Shown piece by piece: positions 24,112 through 32,923 of a stretch of 64,000 nucleotides of DNA. A program made the translations under genes and the position numbers. The stretch's first letter is position 1. Every line of letters begins with the position of its first letter. The notes below the pieces were generated by a model that ran no database searches, was not told the origin of the DNA, and saw only the letters and a program-made list of their open reading frames with translations. Origin of the DNA: ZC4RG17 sp036380875 (GTDB lineage: Bacteria > Actinomycetota > Acidimicrobiia > Spongiisociales > ZC4RG35); NCBI GenBank assembly GCA_036380875.1, contig DASVDX010000041.1, positions 113,089 to 177,088 of the forward strand, written 5' to 3'.

Positions 24112-25236
24112 ATGCCGCGCACCATCGGAATACTCACCGCCGGCGGCGACTCCCCCGGCCTCAACGCCGCCATCCGTGCCGTCGGCAAAGCCGCTGCCCG
24201 GACCTACGACATGCAGTTGATCGGGTTCCGGGACGGATTCCGAGGACTCATGGAGAACCGCTTCGTTCGCCTCGGCCCCGAGGACCTCGCCGGCATCCTC
24301 GACCGGGGCGGCACGATCCTCGGCACCAGCCGCACCCGGGTCCACAAGATGGACATCGGCAACGGCGACCCGATGGACATGCGCCCCATGATGCGGCGCA
24401 ACGTCGAAGAGCACCAGTTGGAGGCTCTCGTCTGCCTCGGCGGGGGCGGCACCATCAAAAACGCCCTGCGACTGGCGGAGGTGGGCATCCCGGTCATCAC
24501 CCTGCCCAAGACGATCGACAACGACGTCTATGGCACCGACGTCACCTTCGGCTACGACACCGCCGTCAACATCGCTACCGAAGCCATCGACCGCCTCCAC
24601 TCCACCGCCCACAGCCACCACCGCATCGTCGTGGTCGAAGTCATGGGCCACAAGACCGGATGGCTCGCCCTCGGGTCGGGCATGGCTTCGGGTGCGGACG
24701 TGATCCTCATCCCCGAGATCCCATACGACGTCGACGCAGTCGCCGACAAGATCCTGCAGAGGAAGACCGCCGGTTCCCCCTTCTCGATCGTGGTGGTAGC
24801 GGAAGGGGCCATGTCGCGCTCCGCCGCCGCCGAGTACTCCCAACTGGAGGCCCGGAAAGAAAACGCCACCACCGACGAGGAGAGGCAAGCGGTCAAACAG
24901 GAGATCGCCGCCTTCGAGCAGGGCCAGTTGCGCTCCACGGAACAACTCGCCGACGAACTCGAACGACAGACCGGCCTCGAATCGCGTGTGACGATCCTGG
25001 GCCACGTCCAACGTGGCGGAACACCGTCGCCGGCCGACCGCCTCCTCGCCACTCGCCTCGGGGTGGCGTGCGTCGACTACATCGCCGAGGGGCGGGTGGG
25101 CGTGATGGTGGCGGTCCGTGGCGAGGACGTCGAAGCGGTCGATTTGAAAGAAGTGGCCGGAAAGCGACGAACCGTTCCCCTCGATCACCCGATGATCCAC
25201 AGCGCCCGCCGTCTCGGCATCTCGCTGGGGGACTGA
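24112..25236 (+). CDS. pfkA: 6-phosphofructokinase family enzyme
   Basis: A 374-residue phosphofructokinase. GILTAGGDSPGLNAAIRA binds the phosphoryl donor, PKTIDNDVYGTD holds the catalytic Asp and the Lys typical of the mixed/PPi lineage, and GHVQRGGTPSPADR binds fructose 6-phosphate. Where Escherichia coli PfkA reads GGDG, this reads LGGGGTIKNA: the position of the metal-binding Asp is Gly, and the next position is Gly rather than the Asp of PPi enzymes. The Gly suggests ATP as donor, but the donor is not certain. Leaderless; upstream of an MFS gene. Confidence 0.9.
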   Translation: MPRTIGILTAGGDSPGLNAAIRAVGKAAARTYDMQLIGFRDGFRGLMENRFVRLGPEDLAGILDRGGTILGTSRTRVHKMDIGNGDPMDMRPMMRRNVEEHQLEALVCLGGGGTIKNALRLAEVGIPVITLPKTIDNDVYGTDVTFGYDTAVNIATEAIDRLHSTAHSHHRIVVVEVMGHKTGWLALGSGMASGADVILIPEIPYDVDAVADKILQRKTAGSPFSIVVVAEGAMSRSAAAEYSQLEARKENATTDEERQAVKQEIAAFEQGQLRSTEQLADELERQTGLESRVTILGHVQRGGTPSPADRLLATRLGVACVDYIAEGRVGVMVAVRGEDVEAVDLKEVAGKRRTVPLDHPMIHSARRLGISLGD

Positions 25237-25274
25237 ATCTCGCTTTTCCGATCGACCCTGCGATCCTGACCCCG

Positions 25275-26729
25275 ATGTCCCTCCCTCGGTCCATCCTCTC
25301 CCGGGAGCTGCTCCCAGCCTCGATCGCCATCTACACGACGGTGGCGATCGTGGCGTTCGAGGGCTTGGCGATCACCGCCGCCCTCCCCGACCTCGCCGCC
25401 GAGCTGGGCAACGTCACCCTGCTGCCGTGGGTCATAACCTCGTTCCTCCTCGCCTCGGCAGTGGCTACCGCCATCTCCGGAACGTTGATCGACTCGCTGG
25501 GAACGTCCACCGTGTTCCGCTGGGCGACAGTCTTCTTCGCCGGTTCGTCGCTGGCTGCCGCCCTCGCTCCCTCCATGGCGGTCCTCCTCGCCTCCCGCGT
25601 GGTGCAGGGTGCCTCGGGCGGAGCGCTCGTCTCGGTCGGCATCGCCGCCGTCGCTCTCGTCTACCCCGACCATCTGACCGGCCGGGCGCTCGCCGCCAAC
25701 TCGAACGTGTGGGGCGTGCTCGGGTTCGCCTCTCCGGCCATCGCCGCGGCGATGCTCGAGTTCGGGTCTTGGCGGTGGATCTTCCTCGTGATGGTCCCGA
25801 TCTGTGTCGTTGCCCTCGTCGCCGGGTGGCGCACACTTCCCAAGGCGGTGGACCCGCAGCCTCTCGACATCGATTGGCTGTCTGCCGGGCTCCTCATCGC
25901 CACCGTTGGTCTTTTCCTCGGTGCCGTCTCCGACATCTCCTTGGCTTCATTGGCGCTCCTGGGTGGTGGCGTCATCGTCGGTGCGCTGCTGTGGAGGCGC
26001 AGCCACAACCACGCCACCCCATTGGTCGACCCTCGTTTCCTGAGATCGTTCCCCTATGGCCACCTCGCCGGAGCCGCCTCGCTCGCATTGGCGGCGATGG
26101 CGGGCCTGTCGTCCTACCTACCGGTGTACGTGCGCGGCGCCCGGGGCGGAAGCGCCTCTCTCGCGGCCTGGTCGGTTCTGTGGCTGACGATCGGGTGGGT
26201 CGTCGCCGCCAACATCGCCGGCAGGATCACCGACCGGGTGAGCGAGAAGTCGGTCCTCACCACCGGCATCTGGATCGGTCCCCCGGCTGTCGCCGCCGGG
26301 TGGCTCGCCATCACCTTCGAGGCCCCCTTGCCGCTGGTGTTCGCCGCGTTCTTCGTCATGGGGACCTCGGTTGGCACCGTCACCAACTCTGCCCTGCAGA
26401 TGGTGCGTCGCGTGGTGCCGGCGGGATTGGCCGGTCGCGCCACATCGGCTCACGCCTTCGCCCGCACGATGGGGATGTCTCTCGGAGCCGGCGTGGCCGG
26501 CGGAGTGATACTGGCCGTGGTCGCCACCCGCCTGGGTGACGTCTCCCAGGTGCGGGATGCCCTGTCCGGCAACGGGGCGGCGCTCGCTGCCGACGCTGCC
26601 GGGGCGCTCAGCTCCGGGTTTGCGACCGCCCACATCGTCGGCCTCGGGCTCGCCTCGCTGGCAACGCTGATCGTCATGCGTCTCCGAGCACGCCCCATCG
26701 CCTCCGCTGAGGCCCGGCGATCCGCATAG
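25275..26729 (+). CDS. MFS transporter, DHA2/EmrB-like
   Basis: A 484-residue membrane protein with about 12-14 hydrophobic segments. The MFS signatures are LPWVITSFLLASAVATAISGTLIDSLG (motif A region) and LLASRVVQGASGGALVSVGIAAV (motif C region), the pattern of drug-proton antiporters of the DHA2 group. The exported substrate cannot be told. Start ATG 25275 is preceded by GATCCT 7 nt upstream, a weaker version of the leaderless arrangement. Its TAG stop forms the first half of a TAGGCT hexamer that may be the -10 of the next gene. Confidence 0.85.
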   Translation: MSLPRSILSRELLPASIAIYTTVAIVAFEGLAITAALPDLAAELGNVTLLPWVITSFLLASAVATAISGTLIDSLGTSTVFRWATVFFAGSSLAAALAPSMAVLLASRVVQGASGGALVSVGIAAVALVYPDHLTGRALAANSNVWGVLGFASPAIAAAMLEFGSWRWIFLVMVPICVVALVAGWRTLPKAVDPQPLDIDWLSAGLLIATVGLFLGAVSDISLASLALLGGGVIVGALLWRRSHNHATPLVDPRFLRSFPYGHLAGAASLALAAMAGLSSYLPVYVRGARGGSASLAAWSVLWLTIGWVVAANIAGRITDRVSEKSVLTTGIWIGPPAVAAGWLAITFEAPLPLVFAAFFVMGTSVGTVTNSALQMVRRVVPAGLAGRATSAHAFARTMGMSLGAGVAGGVILAVVATRLGDVSQVRDALSGNGAALAADAAGALSSGFATAHIVGLGLASLATLIVMRLRARPIASAEARRSA

Positions 26730-26732
26730 GCT
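26727..26732 (+). promoter_or_regulatory. -10-like TAGGCT overlapping the MFS stop codon
   Basis: The MFS TAG stop (26727-26729) is the first half of TAGGCT. The next ATG (26761) is 28 nt on and has the ribosome-binding site GGGAGAGGA, so here the message would have a short leader. Confidence 0.4.
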
Positions 26733-26760
26733 CCTTCCCAGCGAACCAAAGGGAGAGGAC

Positions 26761-27720
26761 ATGCTGGGCAGACTGATCTGGAAGCTGGTGAAGAACGTCC
26801 CCCGGATGGCGACGGTCGCCGCCGGAGCGGGTATCGCCTGGTCGGCGATCGGAGTCGACCACAACATGCCGTTGAAGCCCGCGTTGCCCGGCCTGAAGGT
26901 CCACCATCCCGATGGCTCCGGGGGACAGATGGCCCTCTACCACGACGACAGCGGCGAGGGCTCCCCGGTCCTTCTGGTCCACTCGGTCAACGCCGCCGCT
27001 TCGTCGTACGAGATGCGACCGCTCTTCACCCGCCTCATGGGGGAGCGGCCCGTATGGGCGCTCGACTTGCCCGGCTTCGGCTTCTCCGACCGGGGTGATC
27101 GCCCGTACAGCCCGCGGATGATGGGGCTGGCGATCGACCAGGCCCTCGAGCGGATCGGGCAACCCGCTCACGTGGTGGCTCTGTCCCTCGGCTGCGAGTT
27201 CGCCGCCCGCGCTGCCAGCGACCGCCCCGACATGGTTCGCAGCCTCTCATTCCTCTCGCCGACCGGGTTCGGCGGCAGGGTCAACCAGGGACCCTCGTTC
27301 GGCACCCTCCTGCGTTTTCCCTTGTGGTCACAGGCGGTTTTCGATGGGATCGCCAGCCGGTCCTCGATCCGCTACTACCTGGCCAAGTCGTTCGTCGGCC
27401 CGGTCGACGAGATGCTGGTGGAGTACGCCTACCGCAGCGCCCACCAGCCTGGGGCGCGCTACGCCGCCATCGCCTTCCTGTCGGGCGACCTCCACACCCT
27501 GACCGTGGTCGATTCTCTCTACGCTTCGCTCGAGGTGCCGACGCTCGTGGTCTACAACACCGATCCGTTCAGTGGGTTCGAGCGCCTGCCCGAGTTCCTC
27601 GCCGGTCGAGAGGGCTGGGATGCCGTCCAGATGCCGGGAACGAATGGGCTGCCGCACTGGGACAAGCCGAACGAGACCCTGGAGGCTCTCCGCCGGCACT
27701 GGGAAGCCAACGAGGGCTGA
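26761..27720 (+). CDS. Alpha/beta-hydrolase
   Basis: A 319-residue alpha/beta-hydrolase. A hydrophobic N-terminal segment (MATVAAGAGIAWSAIG) may act as a membrane anchor. The oxyanion region is LLVHSVNAAASSYEM. The nucleophile elbow reads ALSLGCEF rather than G-X-S-X-G, with Ser in S-L-G-C at about residue 142; an Asp (YNTDPFSG) and a His (GLPHWDKP) complete the likely triad. GGGAGAGGA gives a good ribosome-binding site. It is followed 2 nt later by an enoyl-CoA hydratase-like gene, suggesting linked acyl metabolism. Substrate unknown. Confidence 0.8.
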   Translation: MLGRLIWKLVKNVPRMATVAAGAGIAWSAIGVDHNMPLKPALPGLKVHHPDGSGGQMALYHDDSGEGSPVLLVHSVNAAASSYEMRPLFTRLMGERPVWALDLPGFGFSDRGDRPYSPRMMGLAIDQALERIGQPAHVVALSLGCEFAARAASDRPDMVRSLSFLSPTGFGGRVNQGPSFGTLLRFPLWSQAVFDGIASRSSIRYYLAKSFVGPVDEMLVEYAYRSAHQPGARYAAIAFLSGDLHTLTVVDSLYASLEVPTLVVYNTDPFSGFERLPEFLAGREGWDAVQMPGTNGLPHWDKPNETLEALRRHWEANEG

Positions 27721-27722
27721 CG

Positions 27723-28514
27723 TTGGGCTTCGACTCGTACCGACGGCTGCGCATCGAGACGTCCGAGTCGGGCGTGACCGAGGTGGTCCTCGATGTTCCC
27801 GAGCGCCTCAATGCCGTCGACAGTGAGGGCCATCGGGAACTGGCGTATGTGTGGAACGACCTGGACGCCGACCCAGCGACCCGGGTGGTGCTCCTGCGTG
27901 CGGAAGGCAGGGCCTTTTCCGCAGGCGGTGACTTCGACCTGATCGAGGCGATGATCTCCGACCCACAGGTGCACCGCCGGACCCTCCGCGAGGCTCGCGA
28001 CCTGGTCCGTAACCTGATCGAGTGCTCCAAGCCTGTCGTCTCGGCGATCAATGGCCCGGCGGTAGGGGCGGGTCTCGCCGCCGCCCTGCTCGCCGACGTC
28101 CCCATCGCCGCCCGGTCGGCGGTGATCCTCGACGGTCACACCACCCTCGGCGTGGCCGCCGGCGACCACGCCGTGGTCATCTGGCCCCTCTTGGTCGGCA
28201 TGGCCAAAGCGAAGTACCACCTGCTGACCAACGAGCCGATCGACGGTGAGGAGGCCGAGAGGCTCGGGCTGGTGGCGAAGGTGGTCGACGACGACCAACT
28301 CCTGTCCGAAGCCCGGGCGACCGCCGAGAAACTGTCTGCCGGCTCCGCCGAGGCTCTGTCGTGGACGAAGCACACCCTCAACCACTGGCTGCGGGCCGCC
28401 TACCCGGCATTCGACGCCTCGTTGGCCTATGAGTTCGTGGGGTTCCTCGGGCCCGACGCGCCCGAGGGCCTGTCCGCGGTCCGTGAGAAACGGGCTGCCC
28501 GCTTCCGGACCTGA
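27723..28514 (+). CDS. Enoyl-CoA hydratase/isomerase family protein
   Basis: A 263-residue crotonase-fold protein. ERLNAVDSEGHRELAYVWNDL, AEGRAFSAGGDFDLIEAM (first oxyanion loop) and KPVVSAINGPAVGAGLAAALLADVPIAA (second oxyanion loop) are clear family signatures. The usual hydratase Glu pair is not evident, so isomerase, hydrolase or decarboxylase activity is possible. The only suitable start is TTG 27723, 2 nt after the alpha/beta-hydrolase stop, with GAGGG upstream. Probably a two-gene operon with that hydrolase. Confidence 0.85.
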   Translation: MGFDSYRRLRIETSESGVTEVVLDVPERLNAVDSEGHRELAYVWNDLDADPATRVVLLRAEGRAFSAGGDFDLIEAMISDPQVHRRTLREARDLVRNLIECSKPVVSAINGPAVGAGLAAALLADVPIAARSAVILDGHTTLGVAAGDHAVVIWPLLVGMAKAKYHLLTNEPIDGEEAERLGLVAKVVDDDQLLSEARATAEKLSAGSAEALSWTKHTLNHWLRAAYPAFDASLAYEFVGFLGPDAPEGLSAVREKRAARFRT

Positions 28515-28544
28515 GGGCTGGATGGCGCCGGGGAGCGGTTCGCC

Positions 28545-28550
28545 TACGAT
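28545..28550 (+). promoter_or_regulatory. -10 element of the purF-purM operon (leaderless)
   Basis: TACGAT, 6 nt before the purF GTG at 28557. Confidence 0.6.
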
Positions 28551-28556
28551 GGTTCC

Positions 28557-29960
28557 GTGAAGTCGGCTCCCGGTGAGGCCTGCGGCGTCTTCGGCGTCTA
28601 TGCCCCGTCCCAGCGGGTGTCGCCACTCATCTACTTCGGGCTCTTCGCCCTCCAGCACCGCGGCCAGGAATCGGCCGGCATCGCCACCTCCGACGGGCAC
28701 ACCGTCACGATCTACAAGGATCTCGGTCTCGTCTCCCAGGTCTTCGACGAAGCCAACCTCGCCGGCCTCGACGGCCACTTGGGTATCGGGCACACTCGCT
28801 ATTCGACGACAGGCTCGACTCACTGGACGAACGCCCAGCCCATACACCGCCAGGTGGGGAGCACGTCGGTGGCCCTGGCGCACAACGGCAACCTGACGAA
28901 CACCCTCGAGTTGGCCGAGTCGCTGGGCACCGGACCCGAGACGAGTGATTCGGCGTTGATGGTGGAGGCGATTGCCCGCCGCATCGACGACGAGCGCTCG
29001 GACGAGCGGGGGTTGGAGAAGGCGATGTTCGAAGCCCTTCCCACCTTCGAAGGAGCGTTCTCGCTGGTCGTCATGGACCAAGGCCGAGTCATCGGCGCCC
29101 GCGATCCGCACGGCTTCCGCCCCCTGTGCCTGGGTGAGCTTCCCGAAGGCGGATGGGTGCTGGCGTCCGAGACGGCAGCCCTCGATCTCGTCGGGGCGAC
29201 CTTCCGCCGCGACGTCGAGCCGGGAGAGATGGTGGTGATCGACGCCACCGGGGTCCGGTCGCTGCGTCCTTTTCCGTCCCCCGAGCCCCGCCTCTGCATC
29301 TTCGAGTACGTGTACTTCGCCCGGCCCGACAGCCGCCTCCACGGCCAGACCGTCCATGCCGCCCGGAGACGCATGGGCTCCACGCTGGCCAAGGAGCATC
29401 CCGCCGACGCCGACGTGGTCGTTCCGGTGCCCGAGTCCGGCATTCCCGCTGCCCAGGGCTATTCGGCCGAGTCGGGCATCCCTTATGCCGACGGCCTGGT
29501 CAAGAACCGCTACATCGGGAGGACCTTCATCGAGCCGAGCCAGACGATGCGGGATCGCGGCATCCGCATCAAGCTCAACCCGATCCCGGAGACGCTCGCC
29601 GGCAAGCGCGTGGTGCTGGTCGACGACTCGATCGTCCGCGGTTCCACTACGCGCCAACTCGTCGACATGGTCCGCTCGGCAGGTGCCGTCGAGGTCCACC
29701 TCCGCGTCTCCTCTCCTCCGTACAAGTGGCCGTGCTTCTACGGCATGGACACATCTGACCGTTCCACGCTGATCGCGGCCCGGATGGAGATCGAGGAGAT
29801 CCGCCAGCACCTGGGGGCCGACTCGCTCGGCTACCTGTCGCTGGAGGGGCTCCTCGCCGCAACCGAAGCCGACGGCTTCTGCACCGCCTGCCTGTCCGGC
29901 GACTACCCCACCCCGGTCGACATCGCCCCGTCGAAGTTCGTGCTGGAAAGGACGACTTGA
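28557..29960 (+). CDS. purF: Amidophosphoribosyltransferase
   Basis: A 467-residue enzyme for the committed step of purine synthesis (PRPP + glutamine to phosphoribosylamine). An eight-residue propeptide (MKSAPGEA) precedes the N-terminal nucleophile Cys9 (CGVFGVY), implying self-processing. The PRPP loop is VVLVDDSIVRGSTT. Cysteines in CIFEYVYF, WPCFYGMD and the FCTACLSGDYP pair match the [4Fe-4S] ligands of the Bacillus-type enzyme, which makes it oxygen-labile. Leaderless GTG start; purM overlaps its stop. Confidence 0.98.
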   Translation: MKSAPGEACGVFGVYAPSQRVSPLIYFGLFALQHRGQESAGIATSDGHTVTIYKDLGLVSQVFDEANLAGLDGHLGIGHTRYSTTGSTHWTNAQPIHRQVGSTSVALAHNGNLTNTLELAESLGTGPETSDSALMVEAIARRIDDERSDERGLEKAMFEALPTFEGAFSLVVMDQGRVIGARDPHGFRPLCLGELPEGGWVLASETAALDLVGATFRRDVEPGEMVVIDATGVRSLRPFPSPEPRLCIFEYVYFARPDSRLHGQTVHAARRRMGSTLAKEHPADADVVVPVPESGIPAAQGYSAESGIPYADGLVKNRYIGRTFIEPSQTMRDRGIRIKLNPIPETLAGKRVVLVDDSIVRGSTTRQLVDMVRSAGAVEVHLRVSSPPYKWPCFYGMDTSDRSTLIAARMEIEEIRQHLGADSLGYLSLEGLLAATEADGFCTACLSGDYPTPVDIAPSKFVLERTT

Positions 29961-30949
29961 CGATGGACTACCGGGACGCCGGCGTCGACCTCGACGGCGC
30001 CGACGCCCACGTCGATCGCATCGCTCCCCGGGTGACGTCCACCTGGCACGAAGGCGTGATCGGCGGCTTCGGCGGATTCGCCGCCGGGGTTCGGATCCCG
30101 GAGGGATTCAGGTCGCCGGTGCTGATGATGTGCACGGACGGCGTCGGCACGAAGCTCGAACTGGCCCACCGCACCGGACGCTGGGACGGGGTCGGCTTCG
30201 ACCTGGTTGCCATGTCGGTGGACGACCTCGTAGTAGTCGGAGCTAGGCCCCTCGGATTCGTCGACTACCTGGCAGTGGGTTCCCTCGATCCGGAAAGGGA
30301 CGAGGCGATCGTCGCTTCAGTCGCCGAGGCCTGCTCGGTCGCCGGATGCCCTCTGTTGGGAGGCGAGACCGCCGAGCACCCCGGAGTGATGGAGCCGGAT
30401 GCCGTCGACCTGGCCGGAGCCGCGGTGGGTGTGGTCGAAGAGGACGAGCGGCTCGGCCCGGAGAGGACTCGGGAAGGGGATGTGATCATCGGCCTTCGCA
30501 GCCCCAACCTCCGCTCCAATGGCTTCTCGCTGGTGCGCCGTGTCTTCGAATCCGCCGATCTCGACGCCCCGTTCCCGGAGGAGGACGCCTCCATCGCCGA
30601 GGTGCTGCTCCGGCCTTCTGTGATCTACACCCCGACAGTCCTGGACGCCATCGCCACCGGCGGAGTGCATGCCGCCGCCCACATCACGGGCGGCGGGCTG
30701 ATGGCCAACTTGAACCGATCGGTGGCGCCCGAGTTGGAGGCGGTCGTCGACCACTGGTCGTGGGAGTGGCCCAATGTGTTCACCCAGGTCCAGCGGCTCG
30801 GGGGCATATCGGTCGAAGAGATGCGCCGTACCTTCAACCTCGGAATCGGATTCTGTCTGATCGTCGACCCCGAGCACGCCAACGCGGTCATAGCCGCGGT
30901 GTCGGCGCACGACCCGCTGGTGATCGGTACCCTGCGGGTCCGCGACTGA
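29957..30949 (+). CDS. purM: Phosphoribosylformylglycinamidine cyclo-ligase
   Basis: A 330-residue AIR synthetase that closes the imidazole ring of AIR with ATP. Typical stretches are VLMMCTDGVGTKLELA, MSVDDLVVVGARPLGFVDYLAV, PLLGGETAEHPGVM and ITGGGLMANLNR, as in other PurM proteins. The first possible start is TTG 29957, overlapping the purF TGA; ATG 29963 is the alternative, and GGAAAGGA (29945-29952) suits either. It is followed 12 nt later by an AlkZ-like gene. Confidence 0.97.
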   Translation: MTMDYRDAGVDLDGADAHVDRIAPRVTSTWHEGVIGGFGGFAAGVRIPEGFRSPVLMMCTDGVGTKLELAHRTGRWDGVGFDLVAMSVDDLVVVGARPLGFVDYLAVGSLDPERDEAIVASVAEACSVAGCPLLGGETAEHPGVMEPDAVDLAGAAVGVVEEDERLGPERTREGDVIIGLRSPNLRSNGFSLVRRVFESADLDAPFPEEDASIAEVLLRPSVIYTPTVLDAIATGGVHAAAHITGGGLMANLNRSVAPELEAVVDHWSWEWPNVFTQVQRLGGISVEEMRRTFNLGIGFCLIVDPEHANAVIAAVSAHDPLVIGTLRVRD

Positions 30950-30961
30950 CCGACGGAGACG

Positions 30962-31993
30962 GTGACTGACGACCTCAGAGGGGGAGCCGGCCTCGAGCTC
31001 TCTCGTGATCAGATCCTCGGCTTCCGGCGCCGCACCCAAGGACTGGATGAGCGGCTGTCCCCGGGCTCGGAGTCGCTGCGGCGAGCGGCGTGGGCCGGTT
31101 TCCAGGACTCCGTTCCCCGCTCCGCCTTGCATTCACTCCATGCCCGGGTCGAGGGCGTCTCATCCGACGCCTGGGAAGATCCGGCGCTGGTGCAGGTTTG
31201 GGGCCTTCGGTTCTCCGCCTACGTCGTACCCGCCGGCGAGCATGCCTACTTCACGGTCGCCCGGCTTCCGGAGAGCGGCCCGCGGCGGGAACGGGCCGAA
31301 GACATCGCCACTCGCCTCCAGGCCTTCGTAAGAGATCGCCGCGTCGATGCCCGGGAAGCGGCGGCTGGCATCGGCAACCACCCAAACGAGCTCCGATATG
31401 CGGCGCTGACCGGCACGCTCCTGATCCGCTGGGACGGCGCCCACCAACCCACGGTGTGGATCGTGCCGCGTCCCGAGATCGAGCCGTTCGAAGCCCGAAT
31501 CGACTTGGCGCGGAGGTATCTCCATGGGTTGGGGCCAGGCACTCCGGAGGGCTTCAGCGAGTGGGCGGGGATCCGGATGCCATGGGTGACACCCGTCTTC
31601 GAAGCATTGGCGCCGTCGCTGGTGCGGGTGCGGATCCCGGGCGGTGACGCCTTTCTGCTCGCCGAAGACGAAGACCTGGCCCGCAGCGACGGCGCCGACC
31701 CGGCCGCAGCACGGCTGCTCCCGTCCGGAGACACGTTCTATCTGCTCCAGGGCCCGGCCCGGGAGGTCGTCGTCCCGGACCCGAAGCAGCGAGCGGCCCT
31801 GTGGACGCCGCGGGTGTGGCCGGGAGCAGTGCTGGTCGAGGGGGACATCGTCGGCACCTGGCGACGATCGGGCGGCAAGGTCACGATCGAAGCCTGGCGG
31901 AACCTGACTGCTTCGGAGCGCACTGCCCTCGAGCAGGAAGCTCTGTCCCTTCCCCTACCCGACGCCGTGGTGACTTCCGTCGATTACTCGTGA
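30962..31993 (+). CDS. AlkZ-like winged-helix protein with altered catalytic motif
   Basis: A 343-residue protein whose overall layout matches the AlkZ-like HTH_42 family: AAWAGFQDSVPRSALHSLHAR near residue 45, VWGLRFSAYVVP near residue 80, GTWRRSGGKVTIEAW near the C-terminus. In active AlkZ enzymes the first block reads QxQ (or HxQ) and the second RxTxH. Here they read Gln48-Asp49-Ser50 and RFSAY, so both catalytic signatures are changed. It may be a non-canonical glycosylase or a DNA-binding relative without activity. GTG 30962 follows purM by 12 nt with GGAGA in between, so it is probably read from the purF promoter. Confidence 0.7.
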   Translation: MTDDLRGGAGLELSRDQILGFRRRTQGLDERLSPGSESLRRAAWAGFQDSVPRSALHSLHARVEGVSSDAWEDPALVQVWGLRFSAYVVPAGEHAYFTVARLPESGPRRERAEDIATRLQAFVRDRRVDAREAAAGIGNHPNELRYAALTGTLLIRWDGAHQPTVWIVPRPEIEPFEARIDLARRYLHGLGPGTPEGFSEWAGIRMPWVTPVFEALAPSLVRVRIPGGDAFLLAEDEDLARSDGADPAAARLLPSGDTFYLLQGPAREVVVPDPKQRAALWTPRVWPGAVLVEGDIVGTWRRSGGKVTIEAWRNLTASERTALEQEALSLPLPDAVVTSVDYS

Positions 31994-32111
31994 CTGCGGG
32001 TGGAACGCTCAGGCCTGCTTGGATGGGGAAAATCTGATCAGCTAGCACCTCCCCCGCGCTCGTCAGTGCCTCGGCGTAGGGTCGACAGGATCCGATCCGA
32101 GGGAGGCATCC

Positions 32112-32894
32112 GTGGGCGTACCCAAATTCACCCGAAGAGTCTGGTTGCAGGTGGCGCTGGTGTTGGCGCTGCTCGCCATTCCGATGGCTGCAGCGGTCGG
32201 TAGCCACTACTTCACAGATGTGCCCACCAACCACGTTTTCCACGATGACATCTCGTGGCTGGCGGATCAGGGGATCACTCGTGGCTGCAATCCACCGGCC
32301 AACACGCGGTTCTGTCCGGACGACCCGGTCACCCGCGGGCAAATGGCCGCCTTCATGAGACGGTTCTCCGGCACGGTGTCGGGATCTGGCGGCGGCGGGC
32401 CGTCGCCGCGGGTGTCCCAGAGCGGTGTCGGTGACGTCGTGGTGGCCGACGATGTCTGGACGACTCTTGCAACGACTCGACTGACGCCACCTACCGGCGG
32501 CGGCGCGCTCTACGTCGACGGGTCAGCCTCGCTTTTCGTTCAGAACGCGACCGATTTCGGCGCCGGCGGGCTCATCGTCGCAACCGTCAACCAATCGTGC
32601 AGCAGTGCGGCCACGGGACCCGCCAGTGTGTGGGAAACCGCGAACCAGGCGGGGGCCGGGTCCGCCGCCGTCAGTGGCGTGCTCGCCGCATCGAGTGGGA
32701 CTCAGACGGTCCGGCTGTGCGGTCTGGCGCTGCACTTGGACCCAAGCGAACGCACCGAGGCACTCAGCATCATCTCGGCGATCTGGTTCCCGTCGAGTCA
32801 GGTCGCGCTCCAAGACGAAGCTGAATCCGAGTACCCGTCGGCGGAGGAGGCGACGGCGGCGTTGAGAGAACGGATGGAGGCCCGCAGGGACTGA
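32112..32894 (+). CDS. Secreted SLH-like domain protein (paralogue 1)
   Basis: A 260-residue exported protein. A signal peptide of about 30 residues (KFTRRVWLQVALVLALLAIPMAAAV) precedes one S-layer-homology-like module with the pattern FTDVP ... HDDISWLADQGITRGCNPP ... FCPDDPVTRGQMAAFMRR. Two cysteines in the module could form a disulphide. A Gly/Ser linker leads to a C-terminal beta-rich domain of about 130 residues with two more cysteines. A GTG start follows GAGGGAGG. The SLH-like part suggests attachment to the cell wall. A paralogue with the same module lies at 49626. Confidence 0.78.
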   Translation: MGVPKFTRRVWLQVALVLALLAIPMAAAVGSHYFTDVPTNHVFHDDISWLADQGITRGCNPPANTRFCPDDPVTRGQMAAFMRRFSGTVSGSGGGGPSPRVSQSGVGDVVVADDVWTTLATTRLTPPTGGGALYVDGSASLFVQNATDFGAGGLIVATVNQSCSSAATGPASVWETANQAGAGSAAVSGVLAASSGTQTVRLCGLALHLDPSERTEALSIISAIWFPSSQVALQDEAESEYPSAEEATAALRERMEARRD

Positions 32895-32923
32895 ATGTCA
32901 CGCCGCGGCCTACGGCGACTGCC

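Noticed and set aside
27552..29810. 752-codon open frame on the minus strand opposite the hydratase and purF genes
   Set aside because: It runs antisense to strongly conserved proteins, shows no recognisable domain, and its openness is explained by G+C-rich third codon positions on the coding strand. The same applies to the frames at 7800-9350 (+), 10825-12303 (-), 21475-22974 (-) and 40986-42488 (+).
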